A DNA stretch of 64,000 nt from Haliotis asinina (Eukaryota > Mollusca > Gastropoda > Lepetellida > Haliotidae). Location of the stretch: NCBI RefSeq assembly GCF_037392515.1, contig NC_090285.1:7693501-7757500 (forward strand), written 5' to 3'. The position numbers and the translations under genes were made by a program. Shown piece by piece: positions 59,261-64,000 of the stretch. Below the pieces are notes generated by a model. That model had not been told where the DNA came from. It saw nothing but the letters and a program-made list of their open reading frames with translations, and did not search any database. Position 1 is the first letter of the stretch; each line of letters starts with the position of its first letter.

Positions 59261-60507
59261 CACACCCTAACACCCCTACTTGATCCAAGACCATTAACAT
59301 AAATACCAGATTAAAACCTGCCAAATTACCTTTATAATCCTTCCCTATAACATTAACTCAATTTTCAGGAACATTTCGAAACACCTGTCCATCCCTCCAA
59401 TGCCCCTTGTTGCCAACCCATCGACCCTCACCCATCGATCTTAAATAAAAGTGGTGCTTAATGAACGGAGCGCATCAGATGTGCACACAAACAGTAGCGC
59501 TATTTAGCCCCATCGAGACCCGCGACATGCCATCAGTGGTACAATAGAGGCGGCCAATAGTAAACGAGAGAACGTTTAAACTCAAGTTCATTAAGTATGA
59601 CAGGTAGAAGAATACATTGTCTGGTGACACCGGTGTCAATACAATACCTCACAGTCCAACAGAGGGGTGTCGGTGGCAGTAATGAAGTAACGTCTAACAG
59701 TCGTTGTCTTCGCCGCGCCGATCAACGTTGCCAGCTTGGGCGAGTAATTGTGACGGTAGCTCACTGCCCTTGAATAGCGGTTACCGTAGATTTAATTTTT
59801 TTCAATAAAATGCATGATTATTTCAGTTTGAAAGAGTTTAAGTGAAATTAATTTTGAAGATAATTATATGTCATGCGTTTAATCCATTAAAACGATTCTC
59901 TGACCAACATTAAAAGTCGTATGAATATGATTAACATGTACCTTGACATTTTGATAGGTTTCATTGTTGATTGATAGAAACGCGATCTGGAAACTGTTAT
60001 TATTCATGTTTTAGGAACAATCATGCTGAGTGGGGTACTTCTGACAGGTATTCAACACAACATTGTGTCAACATGTGTCGACAAAGAGTGTGACACAATG
60101 AAGGTGAAACAATAATTCACTTTTGGCCAGACGCACAATATAAACAGATACTAACCATCAATTGTTTAGTACTCACTAGAGTAAATGTAATCACTTTTAT
60201 CAGTCCAGTGTTCTAAACTAGGTTTTACAAAATGTTCCATACAGTTTAAAGGTAATGTTTACTAAACTGATGTGTTATAAAACAAATTTGCGACGTTGAA
60301 AAGAATGTGATGAAACTCAGTGAATTTCTTAAATTTTCTTAACAAAAAATTCTTAAGAAAACACATGCACGATATTTGCAAGTGCTAGTCAGCAAATTAT
60401 CAGCAGTGTGATGCATGACCTTGGTACATTTTATGTGCAAAAGGTTTGCAGTTGATCCCCCCAAGTTAGCGGAGTAATTCATCTTTGACACATCACCACT
60501 TAGACAC
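59261..60507. other. intergenic, no gene seen
   Basis: AT-rich, with no exon or named repeat. Confidence 0.5.
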
Positions 60508-60523
60508 AGAGAGAGAGAGAGAG

Positions 60524-60554
<31 letters not shown>

Positions 60555-60572
60555 TAGAGAGAGAGAGATAGA
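60508..60572. repeat. GA/GATA/GACA microsatellite
   Basis: GAGAGAGAGAGAGATAGATA, then GACAGACAGACAGACAGA, then GA and GATA again. Confidence 0.93.
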
Positions 60573-60680
60573 TAACTGTCTGTGAGTCTAAACCTTTGAT
60601 GGGTTGCATTCATATATTAAGATGTACTTATAACTAGCGCAAACAAAATCAGTTAAGGTAGAGTTCTATATGACTCGAAT

Positions 60681-60721
60681 AACTCCTCCTCCTCCCCCTC
60701 CTCCTCCTCCTCCTCCTCCTC

Positions 60722-60777
<56 letters not shown>

Positions 60778-61385
60778 TCTGTTGCTGCTACTACTACCAT
60801 TACTACAACTGCTACTGCTACTGCTACTGCTACTGCTACTGCTGCTGCTACTACTACTACTACAACTAGTATTGCTACTGCTGCTGCTACTACTACTACT
60901 ATTGCTGTTGCTGTTGCTGCTTCTACTACTACTGCTACTACTATTACTGCTACTACTACTACTACTACTGCTGCTGTTGTTGCTGCTGCTACTACTACTA
61001 CAACTGCTACTGCTACTGCTGCTGCTGCTACTACTACTATTGCTGTTGCTGTTGCTGCTTCTACTACTACTACTACTACTGCTACTACTACTACTACTGC
61101 TGCTGTTGTTGTTGCTGCTGCTGCTACTACTACTACTACTACAACTAGTATTGCTACTGCTGCTGCTACTACTACTACTATTGCTGTTGCTGTTGCTGCT
61201 TCTACTACTACTACTACTGCTACTGCTACTGCTACTGCTACTGCTGCTGCTACTACTACTACTACAACTGCTACTGCTACTGCTAATACTACTACTACTA
61301 CTACTACTACTATTGCTGTTGCTGTTGCTGCTTCTACTACTACTACTGTTGCTACTACTACTACTACTGCTACTACTACTACTAC
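60681..61385. repeat. compound CTA/CTG/CTT trinucleotide array with internal higher-order repeat
   Basis: Begins as CTC triplets, then about 660 bp of CTA, CTG and occasional TTG or CTT triplets. A marked segment (ATTGCTGTTGCTGTTGCTGC) recurs at 60901, 61039, 61180 and 61312. ACAACTAGT recurs at 60862 and 61141, giving a 279-bp higher-order unit of two halves of about 140 bp. Long frames (poly-Thr/Ala, Val, Leu) are artefacts. Confidence 0.93.
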
Positions 61386-62298
61386 CTGAGCTCCACGCAC
61401 AGAACCACTAACCACCTATCTTCGTGAACATGTGAATTGTATTTCATTTCTTAAATCGTTTTTATCAACATTACTACTGTTGCGGATACAAGGCTTTAAT
61501 GAATGACATACCCATTTTCAACCCACTTTTTATTCGTTTACATATGTAAATATATCTTATTTTGCGAATAATTTTATGAACACTAACGCTGTTGCAGTTA
61601 CAAAGCGTCTAGAAATAGCATACTTCGTTCAGACCCCTGGTTAGTCGTGCACATGTAAATATATTTTGTTTATTTGATATTTACTTTTATCAAAATTATC
61701 ACTGTTACACTTACAAGACTTAAATGAATGGTATATTTTGTTCGACCCATTTGGTATTCCAGCACCGATATGTACACATGGCCCTTATCACATTTTCTTT
61801 ACAATGTTGACATGGATCCGCTCTAGAGTTATATACACACCGCCACGATGTACGTGTTGGTCGACCCCAACTGCAGATAGCGGTCAGTGATTGTTGACCT
61901 TCCATGTAAAGTATACACATATAGATATGTCCAGTGAGTGCTTCTTGGGGATATCCACACTAGGACCCACAGGTGACAAGTTACAAGGCAAGGGAGTCAC
62001 AACAGTGTCAGCTTGGGGGACAAAGACAGACGCTACTGTATCAGTTTAGGGGGACGTTGACAGCGACGCGAAACGAGTGTGTCGTCAATACAGTCACGTA
62101 CATCGTGACACTGAGACGATCGGTACACACGAATGTCACATTATCCTGCTACTGTAACACGTGACTATGACACACAAATAACGTCAATATGTGTAAGGTG
62201 AGCCTCGCCCCATCCGGACCCTCCACCCCACCTTATTCAAACCTTACCCACCCCATACCTTTCCTCGCTCCTGTGAGGACTACTCATAGCAATCACAC
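61386..62298. other. intergenic, no gene seen
   Basis: Three diverged copies of a segment containing TTATCAACATTACTACTGTT..., GTTACAA.GC and ACATGTAAATATAT recur near 61460, 61570 and 61690, spaced about 115 bp. This suggests a weak tandem repeat. No gene. Confidence 0.45.
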
Positions 62299-62371
62299 TA
62301 AAATAAAATAAAATAAAATAAAATAAAATAAAATAAAATAAAATAAAATAAAATAAAATAAAATAAAATAA
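62299..62371. repeat. AAAAT pentanucleotide repeat
   Basis: About 14.5 copies, followed by an ATCTGA triplication (62384-62402). Confidence 0.95.
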
Positions 62372-62494
62372 GTGAAATAAAAATCTGAATCTGAATCTGA
62401 ATTCTAGACTTTTAAAATATAATGATTTTACATTGACGTCAAACATACCGAAGAAATTAATAACGGCACTGCATTTCTTGTTTCGTTGGTTGGT

Positions 62495-62675
62495 TTGTTG
62501 TGTCACGCCACACTCAGCAATATTCAAGCAATATATGTGATGGTTTTTTGTAAGTTATCGCATCTGGACCACGCCGTCCAGTGGTCATCAGTGTAGTCAT
62601 CCGTCTACATACCATAAACTGTGCCAACCAAGTCAACAAACCTGACCACCTGAATTGTTATTCTAACAAGTCAAT
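62495..62675 (-). mobile_element. SINE family 2, diverged
   Basis: On the plus strand it reads GTCACGCCACACTCAGCAAT, ATTCAAGCAATATATG, GCATCTGGACCACGCCGTCC, GTGCCAACCAAGTCAACAAA and CCTGACCACCTGA. Confidence 0.75.
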
Positions 62676-62863
62676 TGTTTTCGTGTGTAAATGACGGAAA
62701 CAAAAGTGAGAGAGCCTTGCCGAATAGACGGTACCAATAACAAACACTGTTGTGTGACATCAACCATTTGAAAGCATTAAAGAGACTTTTAATTATTACG
62801 TTTTCAATAAGAGTTTGGTGACCCTATGAAACCTTCGTGGCGCGTGCTCGATTGTTAACAGTA

Positions 62864-64000
62864 AGTGTTAATATGATCCGCCTTGACCCGGTAGTGTGAA
62901 AGTGATCGGCCTAGACCCAGCAGTGTTTATATGATCCGACTAAACCCAGTAGTGTTTATATGATCCGACTAAACCCTGTAGTATTAATATGATCCGAGTA
63001 GACCTTGCAGTGTTATTCTGATCTTACTGGACGCTTCAGTGTTAGTATGATATGACTAGATGGTGCTGTGTTAACATGATCCGACTATACCAAGTAGTGT
63101 TGAAATGATTCTCCTAGACCCTGTAGTGTTAACCTGATCTGACTAGACCCTGTAGTGTTATTTTTATCCAACAAGACCAAGTAGTGTTATTCTGACCCTG
63201 ATATACCCTGTAGTGTTAATATGATCCGACTAGACCCAGTAGTGTTATTCTGATCCGACTAGGCCTTGCAGTGGTGTTCTGATCCTACTGGATCCTCCAG
63301 TGTTAGTATGACCTGACTAGATGGTGCTGTGTTAATGTGATGCGACTATACCCAGTAGTGTTGATATGGTTCTGCCAGTGTTAACTTGATCTGACTACAG
63401 CCAGTGGTCTTATTCTGACCCTACTATACCCAGTAATGTTGATATGATCCGACTTGATCTAGTAGTGTTATTCTGGTCTGACAAGGTCCTGCAGTGTTAT
63501 TCTGACCCTACTATACCCAGTAATGTTAATATGATCCGACTTGATCTAGTAGTGTTATTCTGGTCTGACAAGGCCCTGCAGTGTTATTCTGACCCTACTA
63601 TACCCATTAGTGTTTATATGATCCGACTCGATCTAGTAGTGTTATTCTGGTCTGACAAGGCCCTGCAGTGTTATTCTGACCCTACTATACCCATTAGTGT
63701 TTATATGATCCGACTCGATCTAGTAGTGTTATTCTGGTCTGACAAGGCCCTGCAGTGTTATTCTGACCCTACTATACCCAGTAGTGTTTATATGATCCGA
63801 CTCGATCTAGTAGTGTTATTCTGGTCTGACAAGGCACTGCAGTGTTATTCTGACCCTACTATACCCAGTAGTGTTTATATGATCCGACTCGATCTGGTCG
63901 TGTTGTTCTGGTCTGACAAGGCCCTGCAGTGTTATTCTGACCCTACTATACCCAGTAATGTTAATATGATCCCACTCGATCTGGTCGTGTTATTCTGGTC
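62864..64000. repeat. 29-bp satellite with 87-bp higher-order repeats, continuing past the window
   Basis: About 39 monomers of 29 bp start at 62864. The consensus begins AGTGTTAATATGATCCGACT and ends in a variable nine-base part (AGACCCAGT, TGATCTAGT, AGGCCCTGC). One monomer (63357-63376) is truncated to 20 bp. From about 63406 three monomer types alternate in fixed order, giving an exact 87-bp period: GACAAGG at 63480, 63567, 63654, 63741, 63828 and 63915. In the older part the run of monomers 5-9 is repeated as monomers 14-18, an offset of 261 bp (nine monomers). The array is cut by the window end. Confidence 0.97.

Noticed and set aside
60666..61415. Poly-Val, poly-Thr and poly-Leu frames of 200-250 codons
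   Set aside because: Artefacts of the CTA/CTG array.

Overview
This is animal genomic DNA, most likely from a vetigastropod mollusc close to abalone (Haliotis). The evidence is a split-codon metazoan gene layout with very low gene density, dense simple-sequence and minisatellite DNA, and many copies of two short interspersed repeat families. Those families end in a shared tail (GGAATATTGCT..., GGCGTAAAACTAAA, then TCAC repeats) that I associate with Haliotis. The genus is inference from recalled repeat character. The animal and non-vertebrate assignment is firmer.

Only one gene is certain: an achaete-scute (ASCL, group A proneural bHLH) gene on the minus strand, coding 40099-39398. It has a TATA box, an initiator, an E-box and a Hairy/HES class C site just upstream. 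A strong splice donor inside its last codons suggests that a short second exon (38395-38361) may replace the last six residues.

Layout. 1-2.8 kb: TC repeat, a compound AGT/AGC array and a tandem duplication carrying CAA repeats. 3.1-4.0 kb: coding-like segments ending with a poly(A) signal. 4.1-6.7 kb: a tRNA-derived SINE, a MITE-like element and a full-length SINE. 8.7 kb: a possible small terminal exon. 13-17.3 kb: SINE copies and a decayed minisatellite. 21-21.9 kb: a 149-bp tandem array. 25.5-27.3 kb: a G-rich tract leading into sixteen 69-bp minisatellite units. 29.9-36.2 kb: a repeat cluster of SINE mosaics and 27-, 130-, 23-, 63- and about 32-bp arrays. 38.3-40.4 kb: the ASCL gene and promoter. 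47.6-48.8 kb: a 1.2-kb foldback element with about 200-bp terminal inverted repeats. 48.9-58 kb: SINE copies and weak coding-like fragments. 58.9-62.4 kb: a C-rich tract and simple repeats, including a 0.7-kb CTA/CTG array. 62.86-64.0 kb: a 29-bp satellite organised into 87-bp higher-order repeats, running off the window edge.

Most of the window is therefore intergenic sequence around a developmental transcription factor. The interest lies in the regulatory layout of that gene and in the variety of repeat structures. I saw no reverse transcriptase, transposase, CRISPR system, rRNA or intact tRNA. Intron-containing genes with short exons could be missed by eye.
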